Shown here one piece after another: positions 25,386-25,391 of a stretch of DNA of 25,391 nt. Every line of letters starts with the position of its first letter. The stretch's first letter is position 1. The notes below the pieces were generated by a model, which ran no database searches, was not told the DNA's origin, and saw only the letters and a program-made list of their open reading frames with translations. The translations under genes and the position numbers were made by a program. Source of the stretch: an uncultured beta proteobacterium (GTDB lineage: Bacteria; Pseudomonadota; Gammaproteobacteria; Burkholderiales; SG8-39); the NCBI GenBank assembly GCA_902826155.1, contig CADEDU010000059.1, positions 10,529-35,919 on the forward strand, written 5' to 3'.

Positions 25386-25391
25386 GGATGC

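Overview
The window reads as an ordinary chromosomal segment of a high-GC proteobacterium, most likely a betaproteobacterium of Burkholderiales type. The basis is uniformly high GC with strong third-position GC bias, the pst-phoU-phoB-phoR gene order, an isocitrate lyase of the short proteobacterial type, and a CoxLMS-type molybdenum hydroxylase. No tRNA, rRNA, CRISPR array, transposase or phage gene was seen. Most genes are on the minus strand. The plus-strand genes are an EAL-domain membrane protein, two paralogous lipoproteins and a DUF427 protein.

Region by region. (1) 1-3100: an uncharacterised protein running off the left edge, translationally coupled to a two-domain 3-hydroxyacyl-CoA dehydrogenase. 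(2) 3159-8706: a phosphate regulon operon pstC-pstA-pstB-phoU-phoB-phoR, read leftwards from a Pho box at 8867-8895. No pstS is present. (3) 8967-12738: coxL-coxM-coxS for a xanthine-oxidase-family molybdenum hydroxylase that is not a true CO dehydrogenase; its large subunit has no ATG, GTG or TTG start in a plausible place and appears to start at CTG. (4) 13131-17526: a membrane-anchored degenerate EAL protein, then two tandem-duplicated lipoproteins sharing a roughly 235-residue domain I cannot assign with certainty. (5) 17547-19578: a bidirectional terminator, isocitrate lyase (aceA), an AT-rich control region with a consensus FNR/ANR box, and a divergent DUF427 gene. (6) 19581-25385: a leftward gene set encoding a 3-hydroxyisobutyrate-dehydrogenase-like enzyme, a thioredoxin-fold fusion protein, a UGSC-type selenoprotein, the C-terminal part of a hydantoinase B/oxoprolinase-like protein, a TauE/SafE permease and a secreted seven-bladed beta-propeller.

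The most notable item is at 22364-22888. Two open frames are separated by one in-frame UGA. The read-through product has the motif Ala-Leu-Ser-Asp-Sec-Gly-Ser-Cys, and the UGA sits at the base of a 12-bp hairpin with a single bulged G. This fits the UGSC selenoprotein family, and a conventional gene caller would split or truncate it. The gene immediately upstream encodes a CPTC thioredoxin-fold protein fused to a large uncharacterised domain, which makes a redox pairing plausible.

Functional themes: phosphate-starvation control (Pst/Pho), acyl-CoA oxidation and glyoxylate bypass (3-hydroxyacyl-CoA dehydrogenase, AceA), molybdenum-dependent hydroxylation of an unknown substrate, and an unassigned selenium- and thiol-linked cluster at the right end.
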